7,751 bases of DNA from CAYZJK01 sp964479125. GTDB taxonomy: Bacteria > Patescibacteriota > Saccharimonadia > Saccharimonadales > Saccharimonadaceae. This document shows, piece by piece, positions 1 through 5,587 of this stretch. The notes under the pieces are model-generated. The model saw nothing but the letters and a program-made list of their open reading frames with translations. It ran no database searches and was not told the origin of the DNA. How positions within the stretch are numbered: the first letter of the stretch is position 1; each line of letters starts with the position of its first letter. The stretch is taken from the NCBI GenBank assembly GCA_964479125.1, contig CAYZJK010000032.1, positions 1 through 7,751 of the forward strand, written 5' to 3'. A program made the position numbers and the translations under genes.

Positions 1-181
1 GACCCATTCCCTAGACCTGTCACAAAATTGTACTCTCTCACGCTGCTATATCTAATAAGCAGGAAGCTGATGGCTGGAAAGAATACTGGCGCAGTATCAT
101 AGAGAGTTTGATTGCACTTAGTTTTGTCTATTTTTGATGAATTATTTGTTAACCCTATTTGTCCGTCACCTGTAAACGGAA

Positions 182-221
182 CAAAACAAAAACACTATGC
201 TTCCAGAGTGTTTTTGTTTTG
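182..221. terminator. perfect 15-bp inverted repeat, bidirectional-type terminator
   Basis: The arms 182-196 and 207-221 are exact reverse complements (15 bp), enclosing a 10-base loop. The left arm is A-rich (CAAAACAAAAACACT) and the right arm T-rich, so a T-run is built into the 3' arm on either strand. It most likely ends a transcript entering from the left edge and insulates the cofE-like gene, whose -10 box begins one base after the right arm. Confidence 0.75.
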
Positions 222-222
222 C

Positions 223-234
223 TATACTTATTCC
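223..234 (+). promoter_or_regulatory. -10 box for a probable leaderless cofE-like transcript
   Basis: TATACT at 223-228 is followed by six bases and then the ATG at 235. A start point about seven bases after the -10 box falls on the ATG itself. There is no Shine-Dalgarno-like sequence between them, and the upstream side is filled by the terminator arm. No convincing -35 hexamer is visible at 16-18 bp spacing. The same box and spacing recur at the CarS-like gene in this window. Confidence 0.55.
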
Positions 235-969
235 ATGAATATTAATGCTATAAAAACAAAAAAATTTATTCCTCAAAATGAAAACCTAAACTCACTGATT
301 GATTCAATTCCAGTTGTTGAAAACGGAAGTATTGTCGTAATAAGCTCAAAAATTATCAGCATCTCAAATGGAGATACAATGCACGTAGATTCAATTGATC
401 ACGAAAAATTGGTTAAAAAATTGTCATCGAAAATGCTTGAGCCTAAGAAAAGGGGCAAGAATGGAATGATACTGACACAAGTTGGTGATATACTTGTCGA
501 GTCCGCAGGTGTAGATATGAGTAATTCGAATGGCCACTATGTACTACTGCCGAAAGAGCCCTTTGAAATAGCTTACAAAATTTGGAATGAAGTTAGAAAG
601 AGAGACAAAATAAAAGAAGTTGGTATAATCATCAGTGATTCTCGTTCAGTACCTAGAAGAAAAGGGGCAATAGGATTTGCATTGGCTTCATATGGTTTTA
701 TACCTGTAAATGAGTACAAAGAAGGCGGCGATGTATTCGGTGAAAAATTTAAATTTACCGCATCTAATATTGCAGACGGTTTAGCCGCCGCCGCAGTGGC
801 AGAAATGGGAGAAGGTAGTGAGGGCACTCCAATTGCAATTATTTCTAAATATAGTCATGCAAAATTTTACAAGAGAAAAATCAGTATTAAACAAGCAAAG
901 GCTTTCAGTTGGGTGCATCCATACCTTGATGTGTACGGACCAATACTAAGCTCGAAGCTTTGGAAGTAA
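235..969 (+). CDS. CofE-family (F420-0:gamma-glutamyl ligase-like) protein
   Basis: This 244-residue protein resembles the CofE family (PF01996), whose known members use GTP to add glutamate to coenzyme F420-0. Visible family blocks are VVISSKIIS (34-42), ESAGVDMSNSNGHYVLLP (89-106), SDSRSVPRRKGAIGFALASYGF (134-155), and a conserved tail with DVFGEKF, NIADGLAAAAVAEMGEGSEG and TPIAII. The length fits the catalytic domain alone; the FbiB-type fused domain is absent. The ATG at 235 is preferred over an upstream in-frame TTG at 112, because the terminator and -10 box lie between them and the extra residues do not look like the family. The usual GRPWR-like segment after the Asp is replaced by SVPRR. 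No other F420 gene is in the window, so the true substrate is uncertain; a general amino-acid ligase acting on another acceptor is possible. Confidence 0.8.
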   Translation: MNINAIKTKKFIPQNENLNSLIDSIPVVENGSIVVISSKIISISNGDTMHVDSIDHEKLVKKLSSKMLEPKKRGKNGMILTQVGDILVESAGVDMSNSNGHYVLLPKEPFEIAYKIWNEVRKRDKIKEVGIIISDSRSVPRRKGAIGFALASYGFIPVNEYKEGGDVFGEKFKFTASNIADGLAAAAVAEMGEGSEGTPIAIISKYSHAKFYKRKISIKQAKAFSWVHPYLDVYGPILSSKLWK

Positions 970-1013
970 GTCAGTTCGTAAATTGTTTACAACTGGGAGT
1001 TAAGAAATTATAC

Positions 1014-1043
1014 AAAGCACTACAACATATACTGTAGTGTTTT
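1014..1043 (+). terminator. rho-independent terminator after the cofE-like gene
   Basis: An 11-bp stem pairs 1014-1024 with 1033-1043, including one G-T pair, around an 8-base loop (ACATATAC). T-rich sequence (TTTATTTATT) forms the end of the right arm and what follows. It sits 45 bases after the cofE-like stop codon and ends that single-gene unit. Confidence 0.75.
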
Positions 1044-1083
1044 ATTTATTAAGCACATCACGTGTAACTGGCCGAGACGCTTG

Positions 1084-1089
1084 TATAAT
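1084..1089 (+). promoter_or_regulatory. consensus -10 box upstream of the Asn/Thr-rich gene
   Basis: TATAAT is an exact match to the consensus and lies 22 bases before the ATG at 1112, predicting a leader of about 16 bases. No good -35 hexamer is seen at the expected distance, and no clear Shine-Dalgarno precedes the ATG. Its position just after the preceding terminator supports an independent promoter. Confidence 0.5.
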
Positions 1090-1111
1090 TGTTGTGTGAT
1101 TAGCTGAGTCT

Positions 1112-1588
1112 ATGGCTAACTCATACAATTCATACGTATCAATGGTGAATAACAGTTCTTCTGTAACTCACAACACAACTACAAATAACCACAATAGCAA
1201 TAACACTATTGGATCACACAACAGCACTAGGACAGATGTGAACGTTGAGGATGCAATCGGTGTGGTGGTAGGTGTTGAGAACAATACTGAGACTACTCAG
1301 ACTAACATCACTGACAGCTTCAACAGGGACTCATACAACACAAGTACTGAGACTACAATTGTAAACGACTCATTCAACGATGAGACTACTGCAAACACTG
1401 ATATCAGTATTGATCGAGATACTAGCATCAATACTGATATCGACTCTAACAACTCAACCCACAATGAGACTAACACTCATACTGAGACAAATACTAACGT
1501 AGATGTAAATACTAACGTCGACGTTAACTCTCACAATGACACAACAGTTATTGATGCAGTGTTAGTACCTGAACCAGAGATCTTGTAA
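1112..1588 (+). CDS. Asn/Thr-rich, lysine-free low-complexity repeat protein, function unknown
   Basis: I do not recognise this 158-residue protein. Asn (31), Thr (30) and Ser (18) make up half of it. There is no Lys, Cys or Trp, and Leu and Pro occur only in the last eight residues (LVPEPEIL). It is acidic: 24 Asp/Glu against 3 Arg. Degenerate internal repeats are visible: TETT at 59-62 and 79-82, each followed by a DSFN (68-71 and 86-89), then NTDIS/NTDIDS units at 95-112, and an NTNVDV doublet at 127-138. Repeat copies use different synonymous codons, which suggests selection on the protein. No signal peptide or membrane segment is obvious; AIGVVVGV (48-55) is the only hydrophobic patch. 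A 477-base frame with its own TATAAT box and a downstream hairpin argue that it is real. Alternating Asn/Asp/Thr with Val/Ile would suit a beta-solenoid or a disordered surface chain; this is inference. Confidence 0.65.
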   Translation: MANSYNSYVSMVNNSSSVTHNTTTNNHNSNNTIGSHNSTRTDVNVEDAIGVVVGVENNTETTQTNITDSFNRDSYNTSTETTIVNDSFNDETTANTDISIDRDTSINTDIDSNNSTHNETNTHTETNTNVDVNTNVDVNSHNDTTVIDAVLVPEPEIL

Positions 1589-1605
1589 CCCAGAGATTCT
1601 CTAGT

Positions 1606-1628
1606 ACCTAACCTAACCTACCCTACCC
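1606..1628. repeat. short CCTAA/CCTAC pentamer tract
   Basis: The region reads as CCTAA, CCTAA, CCTAC, CCTAC, CC after an initial A, i.e. about four copies of a degenerate 5-base unit. It lies in the 3' flank of the Asn/Thr-rich gene, directly before the strong hairpin at 1632-1669. It is C-rich and nearly free of G, so the RNA would be unstructured. Role unknown. Confidence 0.5.
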
Positions 1629-1631
1629 TTT

Positions 1632-1669
1632 ACTCTAAGCCCTCGCCTCCGGAAGCGGGGGCTTAGAGT
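1632..1669 (+). terminator. strong GC-rich hairpin after the Asn/Thr-rich gene
   Basis: A 15-bp stem pairs 1632-1646 with 1655-1669 (one G-T pair) around an 8-base loop, CTCCGGAA. It is much more GC-rich than the surrounding DNA. No T-run follows directly (GTAGAAGCTC comes next); the first T-rich stretch is about 30 bases on. It may be a terminator of unusual form, a 3' end stabiliser, or a structured RNA element. It is placed 43 bases after the stop codon. Confidence 0.55.
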
Positions 1670-1785
1670 GTAGAAGCTCAGTTTCTAATGAGAGTAGTAT
1701 TTTTATATAAATATATGTATGCTTAAATACAGCATAAGCATAAGATAGTAACTTTCACTGACCTAAAAGATACAAGATTACATAG
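1670..1785 (+). promoter_or_regulatory. AT-rich leader region of the pilin gene, promoter not pinned down
   Basis: This stretch is AT-rich with a doubled GCATAA (1732-1743) and a small inverted repeat, TATGCT (1718-1723) with AGCATA (1731-1736). Weak -10 candidates are TAAGAT at 1741-1746 and TACAAG at 1771-1776; neither has a good -35 partner. No Shine-Dalgarno precedes the pilin ATG at 1786. A promoter must lie here because a strong hairpin sits upstream, but I cannot choose one box with confidence. Confidence 0.3.
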
Positions 1786-2295
1786 ATGGTACGAGATAAA
1801 TTTAACGCTAACCTTAGTAAGACGATAGGATTTACCATCGTCGAGCTATTAGTGGTAATCGTAATCTTAGGAGTCTTAGCTACTACTTCAATCGTTGCCT
1901 ATAACGGTATACAGAATAGATCTCAGATGACCGTTAAGGCAAGTAACGTTAAGACAACTGAGAAGCAGATTGAAATTTTTCGTATAGAGCATGAAACGTA
2001 TCCAACCTCTGCTGATATGGCAAGTATGGATTTTGGAGAGGGTGTTGTCTTCAGGGATGATATATACGAAGATATGGATACGGGTTATGATTTCAGGAAG
2101 GATCGCACCTATATTAGTGGCTATGAGTGGTCTGACGAATGGGATAATCATCATACGGTAGAGGTTTTATTTTGGGATAATTATCAGAGAGTTTGGCTAG
2201 TGAACTACTGGGAGATTGAGCTCGGTAGCGGTCAGACAGAAAGTGGGACATATCCAGATTATGGTTCTGGGCCAAGACCAGTCTATTCTGGGTGA
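1786..2295 (+). CDS. type IV pilin-like prepilin (class III signal peptide)
   Basis: This 169-residue protein has a prepilin leader of 15 residues ending in Gly15, followed by F16-T-I-V-E20, so the cleavage G^F and the conserved Glu at mature position 5 are both present. The hydrophobic helix spans about residues 16-38 and continues into AYNGIQNR, a form common in CPR/Saccharibacteria pilins. The mature protein would be 154 residues. It would be processed by a PilD-type peptidase and built into a pilus or pseudopilus at the cell surface. The globular part has no Cys, so no disulfide loop, is rich in Trp, Tyr and acidic residues, and ends in a Gly/Pro-rich tail. It is a single-gene unit bounded by hairpins, with no pilus assembly genes in the window, so minor pilin versus major pilin cannot be decided. 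Confidence 0.88.
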   Translation: MVRDKFNANLSKTIGFTIVELLVVIVILGVLATTSIVAYNGIQNRSQMTVKASNVKTTEKQIEIFRIEHETYPTSADMASMDFGEGVVFRDDIYEDMDTGYDFRKDRTYISGYEWSDEWDNHHTVEVLFWDNYQRVWLVNYWEIELGSGQTESGTYPDYGSGPRPVYSG

Positions 2296-2321
2296 TTGAT
2301 ATTAAAATAGCTTAGTTTATA

Positions 2322-2365
2322 AATAAAATACCAGTGGATTGATTTTAGTCCACTGGTATTTTATT
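2322..2365. terminator. perfect 17-bp inverted repeat between convergent genes, bidirectional terminator
   Basis: Arms 2322-2338 and 2349-2365 are exact reverse complements (17 bp) with a 10-base loop. The core CCAGTGGA/TCCACTGG is flanked by an A-rich left arm and a T-rich right arm, giving a T-tract on either strand. It lies between the pilin stop and the end of the minus-strand YggT-family gene, so it probably serves both. Confidence 0.85.
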
Positions 2366-2379
2366 AAGATAGCGATCTT

Positions 2380-2778
2380 TTAAATCTCGTCCTGTGGTCG
2401 TCCGAGGGTAAGTAGTCTCGCAATACCCCAGCCGATCAATAGGTAGACTACAATCGCTAAAATGCTGCTAATTTCCAGCGTGAATTCACCATAGGTTGGC
2501 TCGCCAAGTATTCCAATGAATGGCGCCACGAAAATACTGCTCAATCCATAAACTAGGTCAGTAAAGGCGGCTCCTTGGTTAGCACCCAGGAGTAATAGGA
2601 CGAAGCGTAGAGCGATTAGGATAGTTATAAGTCCGATAATAAACCAGACGATTCGCTGAGCAACAACGACTCCTGGTGTGGCTACTCTCTTAGATACCGT
2701 CTGGCGACTAACTGATGTATCGCCTACTTGAGTGTTAGTTTCTCGGACTTCTGTTTGTTGCCTGTCTTCTTCTTGCAT
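2380..2778 (-). CDS. YggT-family small membrane protein
   Basis: This 132-residue protein has a polar, Gln/Thr-rich N-terminal segment (1-40), then two membrane helices (about 43-64 and 103-120). Between them lies the family-like pattern FTDLVYGLSSIFVAPFIGIL (72-91), typical of half-length YggT/YGGT proteins (PF02325). The family is loosely linked to cell division, envelope and osmotic functions, but its molecular role is not established. The start is supported by GGAGG at 2784-2788, five bases from the ATG. An extended -10 box lies further upstream. It is transcribed alone, convergent with the pilin and divergent from the peptidase C26 gene. The long soluble N-terminus is not part of the core family domain. 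Confidence 0.78.
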   Translation of the reverse strand: MQEEDRQQTEVRETNTQVGDTSVSRQTVSKRVATPGVVVAQRIVWFIIGLITILIALRFVLLLLGANQGAAFTDLVYGLSSIFVAPFIGILGEPTYGEFTLEISSILAIVVYLLIGWGIARLLTLGRPQDEI

Positions 2779-2783
2779 ACATT

Positions 2784-2788
2784 CCTCC
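2784..2788 (-). promoter_or_regulatory. Shine-Dalgarno GGAGG of the YggT-family gene
   Basis: GGAGG reads on the minus strand with a five-base spacer (AATGT) to the ATG at 2778. It fixes the start and shows that this organism uses an anti-Shine-Dalgarno interaction, in contrast to the apparently leaderless genes elsewhere in the window. Confidence 0.75.
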
Positions 2789-2810
2789 GGGTTACTGTGT
2801 TGTACTTTTT

Positions 2811-2819
2811 ATTTTAACA
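2811..2819 (-). promoter_or_regulatory. extended -10 promoter of the YggT-family gene
   Basis: On the minus strand the bases read TGTTAAAAT, an extended -10 element (TG, one base, TAAAAT). The -35 position is poor, which extended -10 promoters can tolerate. The predicted leader is about 25 bases and includes the GGAGG site. Confidence 0.5.
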
Positions 2820-2860
2820 TGTAAGCGCTGGGCTTAGATAGATAGTCCAATAGTGATACG

Positions 2861-2890
2861 TTGAAAAAGTATTGTGTATAGGGGTATGAA
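2861..2890 (+). promoter_or_regulatory. candidate promoter for the peptidase C26 gene
   Basis: TTGAAA at 2861-2866 and TATGAA at 2885-2890 are spaced by 18 bp, predicting a leader of about 100 bases before the ATG at 2997. A second possible -10 box, TAGAAT at 2955-2960, would give a shorter leader but has no -35 partner. GGTG at 2989-2992, four bases before the ATG, is a weak Shine-Dalgarno. Confidence 0.35.
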
Positions 2891-2996
2891 TTCTAAGTGG
2901 TAGTCTGGTGATGTAGAACTTGCAATGAGCCAACGAGAATTGGGTTAAATGTAGTAGAATTAAATAACCATAACTAATATAAAAACGGGTGTAGGC

Positions 2997-3824
2997 ATGA
3001 ACGTAGTTAAAAGACCATTAATTGGAATCACGACAGGTTCGGATCCTGATTTCAAACAGCCTTGGAAGTCTGAGGGTATCGGTCAGCGACGTGAATATAT
3101 TGATGCAGTGACGGCTGCAGGTGGAATTCCTTTCCTACTCCCAATTAGTACTGACACTGAAGTGATAGAGAAGTATGCCAATATGATGGATGGCTTTCTA
3201 TTCGCTGGCGGTAATGACATCGACCCAGTCTGGTACGGTGAAGATAATCTATATAGTACAGATTTAGATTGTCGACGTGATGCATTTGAAGTAAGACTTT
3301 TAGAGCAGGTAGAAAAAACCAATAAGCCAGTGCTAGCTATTTGCCGAGGGATGCAGGTTCTTAATGTTGCTAGAGGCGGTACACTTTATCAAGATATACC
3401 ATCTCAACTAGAGGGTAGGGAAGATCATAAGCATTCTGACACTGTTAGAGACTCTGCCGGTGTGGCTCACCACCTTAAGCTTAAAGCGGGGTCGGTCCTT
3501 CGAAGTATTTTGAATGTAGATGAGATAGCGACCAACTCACGCCATCATCAGGCTATTCGAGATTTGGGTCGAGGTTTAACGATTTGTGCTCAAGCTAATG
3601 ACGGTATTGTTGAGGCGGTTGAAGATACCTCCCGTGCTTTTATGGTTGGCATTCAGTCTCATCCAGAGTCTATGCGAGATGAGGTCGGTACTCTTTGGAA
3701 AAAGGTGTTCGATAGCTTTATTAAGGCAAGTTCACATGAAGAGCATGCTGTGATGATGCACACCAATACTATTTCTGATGATTCATCTGGCGATCGCGAA
3801 GAAGTCTCAATTTTTACCGCTTAG
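2997..3824 (+). CDS. peptidase C26 / gamma-glutamyl-GABA hydrolase-like class I glutamine amidotransferase
   Basis: This 275-residue cytoplasmic hydrolase has a class I amidotransferase fold of the peptidase C26 family (PF07722; PuuD and related proteins), which cleaves gamma-glutamyl amide bonds. Visible features are the N-terminal RPLIGITTG (6-14), FAGGNDIDP (69-77), the nucleophile elbow AICRGMQ with Cys116, GGTLYQDI (127-134), NSRHHQAI (180-187), and the catalytic His222 and Glu224 in SHPES. The triad is therefore complete. The domain ends near residue 245; the last 30 residues form a polar His/Met/Asp-rich tail not typical of the family. No polyamine or putrescine genes are nearby, so the natural substrate is unknown; a gamma-glutamyl peptide or amide is likely. 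No terminator separates it from the lipid genes 46 bases downstream, so some read-through is possible. Confidence 0.85.
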   Translation: MNVVKRPLIGITTGSDPDFKQPWKSEGIGQRREYIDAVTAAGGIPFLLPISTDTEVIEKYANMMDGFLFAGGNDIDPVWYGEDNLYSTDLDCRRDAFEVRLLEQVEKTNKPVLAICRGMQVLNVARGGTLYQDIPSQLEGREDHKHSDTVRDSAGVAHHLKLKAGSVLRSILNVDEIATNSRHHQAIRDLGRGLTICAQANDGIVEAVEDTSRAFMVGIQSHPESMRDEVGTLWKKVFDSFIKASSHEEHAVMMHTNTISDDSSGDREEVSIFTA

Positions 3825-3856
3825 AAGTAGGTGTATTAGCCTAGTCTTATCTTTAG

Positions 3857-3870
3857 TATGATAGAGAAGT
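3857..3870 (+). promoter_or_regulatory. -10 box immediately upstream of the first lipid kinase
   Basis: TATGAT at 3857-3862 lies eight bases before the ATG at 3871, so a transcript starting here would be leaderless or carry one or two extra bases. The -35 position is weak. GAGAAG at 3864-3869 is too close to the ATG for a normal Shine-Dalgarno. It would be the head promoter of the phospholipid operon. Confidence 0.45.
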
Positions 3871-4761
3871 ATGACAAGGCAAGATGCTTCTATACTGATT
3901 AATTTAGATTCACGACGAGCAAGAGCTGTCTATAGGCAGCTCGAGGAAGCATGTCTTGATGCTGGAATAGATATTAAAAAGGTGTATGAAATTGATAGAA
4001 AGATATCTCTCAAGACTACGGTTGGTCGTATAAAACGCGATAAGCCTGGTTTATTGATTATAGGTGGAGGTGATGGCACAGTTAGTCGAGCGTTAAGTTT
4101 CTTAGCTGGCTCACCTGTAGAAATTGGAATCGTGCCGCTAGGTACAACTAACAACTTCGCCAGAAGCTTAGGTTTGCCGCTCACTATCGAGGAGTCAGTA
4201 TCTTTAATTGCCAATAGTAAATCTCATCCAGTTGATCTAGGCAAGGTGGGTGGTAGGTACTTCGGCAATATAGTTGGGATAGGAATTTCTGCTCTAATAG
4301 CTGATAAGGTTAGTGGTGAGCAAAAGAGGCGTTGGGGAAGGTTTGCGTATGCGTATGAAGGTCTTAAGCAGCTTGTAAGGCATAAGCCATTTTACGTAAC
4401 GTTAACTGACAAGGATAACGAGCTGACAATGCACTTTCAGACTCATCAGATTATTGTAGCGAATGGTCGCTTTCACGCCGGTAAAGAGATTGCTAAAGAT
4501 GCACATTTAAATAGCAAGGAGTTAGTGGTTTTTCCAATTGGTGGAAAAAGTCGAATTAACTTTATTTTTAGAATGCTAGACTTTTATTTAGGCTCAAGAA
4601 AGAGTGTTCGCCATTCTTCCTACTTAATTGCTAGGGATATAAAAATACACACTAGTAGACCTCAAGTAAGCGAGGTTGACGGTGAGATGTATAAGTCTAC
4701 GCCACTGAGATTTAAGGTGGCTCCAGGAATGGTTAAAATTAGATTTGGGAGGGTTGCGTGA
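3871..4761 (+). CDS. diacylglycerol kinase-type lipid kinase (first copy)
   Basis: This 296-residue cytoplasmic or membrane-associated enzyme belongs to the DAGK catalytic family (PF00781; DgkB/YegS/BmrU type). The family transfers phosphate from ATP to diacylglycerol or related lipids, here probably giving phosphatidic acid. The nucleotide motif GGGDGT is at 65-70, PLGTTNNFAR at 89-98 (the usual ND pair is NN), and the C-terminal VDGE at 269-272, with the two-lobed length normal for the family. The ATG at 3871 follows the amidotransferase stop by 46 bases. It is the first gene of an operon: its TGA stop overlaps the GTG start of the PAP2 gene. Pairing a lipid kinase with a lipid phosphatase suggests control of the phosphatidate/diacylglycerol balance. 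Exact lipid substrate not shown by sequence. Confidence 0.85.
   Translation: MTRQDASILINLDSRRARAVYRQLEEACLDAGIDIKKVYEIDRKISLKTTVGRIKRDKPGLLIIGGGDGTVSRALSFLAGSPVEIGIVPLGTTNNFARSLGLPLTIEESVSLIANSKSHPVDLGKVGGRYFGNIVGIGISALIADKVSGEQKRRWGRFAYAYEGLKQLVRHKPFYVTLTDKDNELTMHFQTHQIIVANGRFHAGKEIAKDAHLNSKELVVFPIGGKSRINFIFRMLDFYLGSRKSVRHSSYLIARDIKIHTSRPQVSEVDGEMYKSTPLRFKVAPGMVKIRFGRVA
4748..4752 (+). promoter_or_regulatory. Shine-Dalgarno GGAGG that sets the PAP2 start
   Basis: GGAGG, inside GGGAGGG and within the end of the kinase gene, is five bases from the GTG at 4758. This supports the GTG start and the 4-base GTGA overlap with the kinase stop, an arrangement typical of translational coupling. Confidence 0.75.
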
Positions 4762-5285
4762 GGCCATTAATTAGGCGATATGATGCACTTGCAGGAAGGT
4801 TGATCGGCAGGCTGCCGAAAAGTTGGTATGGTTTTTTAGATAAGCTATGTATTTTTATGGGCCCGCTTGGTTGGACGTTTATAGTTCTAGCCGGGATAAC
4901 TTATGCGGTGTATGACGCTAACGGGTCGCTTATTTACTTGTCTCTGTTAACAATTATATTGCTACCTCTAGCTGAGTTTGTAAAACTGATCTTTCGACGC
5001 CCGCGGCCTTTGTCTCTCTATGCTCAGTCGATGAGATTAAAGTCGTATAGCTTTCCCAGTGGACATGCCTATGGGGCTAGTCTTGGCTGTAGCTATTTGG
5101 CGGTATTTGCATCGGAGTATGTTTCTGGTGGGCTATTAGCGCTTATCTCAGTTGTATTAGGGGTATTAGCTTTAACTGTGGCGATAGCTAGAGTTTATCT
5201 AAAGGCACATTTTCCATCTGATGTGACAGTGGGGTTACTTATGGGTGTTTTCGTCATGAGCATGGTAGTGTGGAGGTTTATGTGA
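4758..5285 (+). CDS. PAP2-superfamily membrane phosphatase
   Basis: This 175-residue multi-pass membrane protein carries the three PAP2 (PF01569) active-site motifs: K76-x6-R83-P84, P100-S-G-H103, and R145-x5-H151-x3-D155 (the usual Ser before the Arg is Ala144). His151 would be the nucleophile and His103 the acid/base. About five hydrophobic segments are visible, with the motifs facing the outer side in known members. It likely removes phosphate from a lipid phosphate: phosphatidic acid, phosphatidylglycerol phosphate, or an isoprenyl diphosphate. Next to a CDP-alcohol phosphatidyltransferase, a role as PGP phosphatase is attractive but inferred. It overlaps its neighbours by GTGA at both ends, with Shine-Dalgarno GGAGG before its own start. 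Confidence 0.87.
   Translation: MRPLIRRYDALAGRLIGRLPKSWYGFLDKLCIFMGPLGWTFIVLAGITYAVYDANGSLIYLSLLTIILLPLAEFVKLIFRRPRPLSLYAQSMRLKSYSFPSGHAYGASLGCSYLAVFASEYVSGGLLALISVVLGVLALTVAIARVYLKAHFPSDVTVGLLMGVFVMSMVVWRFM
5272..5276 (+). promoter_or_regulatory. Shine-Dalgarno GGAGG that sets the start of the gap gene
   Basis: GGAGG sits five bases before the GTG at 5282. It favours that start over an in-frame GTG at 5270, which would place the GGAGG inside the coding region. The start gives the same GTGA overlap as the preceding gene pair. Confidence 0.7.
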
Positions 5286-5376
5286 GTAAATCCAGCCTAG
5301 GACAATTTAATCGATTGTATACACTGCTATTCAGTGCTGTCGGTGTTGGACTAATAGTATTTATATTAGCTATTGC
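5282..5376 (+). CDS. N-terminal part of an unidentified membrane protein, cut by the assembly gap
   Basis: 31 complete codons are visible before the Ns. After a short polar start (MSKSSLGQFNRLY) comes a membrane segment (about residues 14-31). The gene overlaps the PAP2 stop by four bases and has its own Shine-Dalgarno, so it is a genuine operon member. It probably continues into the open frame after the gap (5479-5586). The two frames join only if the true gap length is 2 modulo 3, whereas the 100-base placeholder is 1 modulo 3. Not enough residues remain to name a family; a multi-pass lipid transport or flippase-like protein would fit the context but is a guess. Confidence 0.6.
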
Positions 5377-5476
5377 NNNNNNNNNNNNNNNNNNNNNNNN
5401 NNNNNNNNNNNNNNNNNNNNNNNNNNNNNNNNNNNNNNNNNNNNNNNNNNNNNNNNNNNNNNNNNNNNNNNNNNNN
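5377..5476. other. assembly gap of exactly 100 N
   Basis: Exactly 100 N are present, the common placeholder for a scaffold gap of unknown length. The real length may be quite different, and further genes could be missing. Any translation through this stretch is meaningless. Confidence 0.97.
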
Positions 5477-5478
5477 TA

Positions 5479-5586
5479 GGCGGCTGGGTAGTGTCGCTGG
5501 CGTGGGTTTTATTGATCGCTGGATTATTAACCTACTTTAAGCGTCGACCTATATCTAGAGATAAGCCAGAGGGTGAGGGTAGTTAG
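5479..5586 (+). CDS. C-terminal part of a membrane protein after the gap
   Basis: The only coding-like frame after the gap gives 35 residues: a membrane helix (GGWVVSLAWVLLIAGLLTYF) followed by a basic, then polar tail (KRRPISRDKPEGEGS) and TAG at 5584-5586. This is a typical cytoplasmic C-terminus by the positive-inside rule. It ends one base before the ATG of the phosphatidyltransferase, so it belongs to the same operon. It is most simply the end of the gene that starts at 5282, but a separate gene cannot be excluded. Confidence 0.6.
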   Translation, partial: GGWVVSLAWVLLIAGLLTYFKRRPISRDKPEGEGS

Positions 5587-5587
5587 T

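Larger units (their letters stand above)
1..234. other. left-edge region without a supportable complete gene
   Basis: No complete gene can be called here. In frame 1 the first 33 codons are open up to a TAG at 100-102, which could be the tail of a gene starting outside the window. A second plus-strand frame is open from 15 to the TGA at 135-137 and ends in a hydrophobic stretch (IIESLIALSFVYF), but it has no usable start codon and a stop lies just upstream at 12-14. It could be a remnant or the end of a frameshifted gene. The terminator hairpin at 182-221 implies that something is transcribed rightward from upstream. No tRNA, rRNA or repeat was seen. Confidence 0.4.

Noticed and set aside
15..137. 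Short open plus-strand frame ending in a hydrophobic stretch
   Set aside because: No start codon in frame and a stop just upstream; without the sequence to the left it cannot be called as a gene.
112..234. TTG-started N-terminal extension of the cofE-like gene
   Set aside because: It would run through a perfect 15-bp terminator and the TATACT box, and the 41 extra residues do not resemble the CofE family; the ATG at 235 begins at the domain.
573..827. Minus-strand open frame inside the cofE-like gene
   Set aside because: Lies wholly within a well-supported gene, has no recognisable domain and no ribosome site; a shadow frame.
1606..1628. CCTAA repeat as a telomere-like or CRISPR-like element
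   Set aside because: Only about four degenerate 5-base units without spacers; too short for either interpretation.
1888..2154. Minus-strand open frame inside the pilin gene
   Set aside because: Overlaps the conserved pilin coding sequence and shows no family features.
3083..3322. Minus-strand open frame inside the peptidase C26 gene
   Set aside because: Antisense to conserved motifs of a clear enzyme; no independent signals.
3930..4214. Minus-strand open frame inside the first lipid kinase
   Set aside because: Antisense to the GGGDGT and PLGTTNN motifs; a shadow frame.
5270..5281. GTG at 5270 as start of the gap gene
   Set aside because: The GGAGG at 5272-5276 is correctly spaced for the GTG at 5282 and would fall inside the coding region if 5270 were used.
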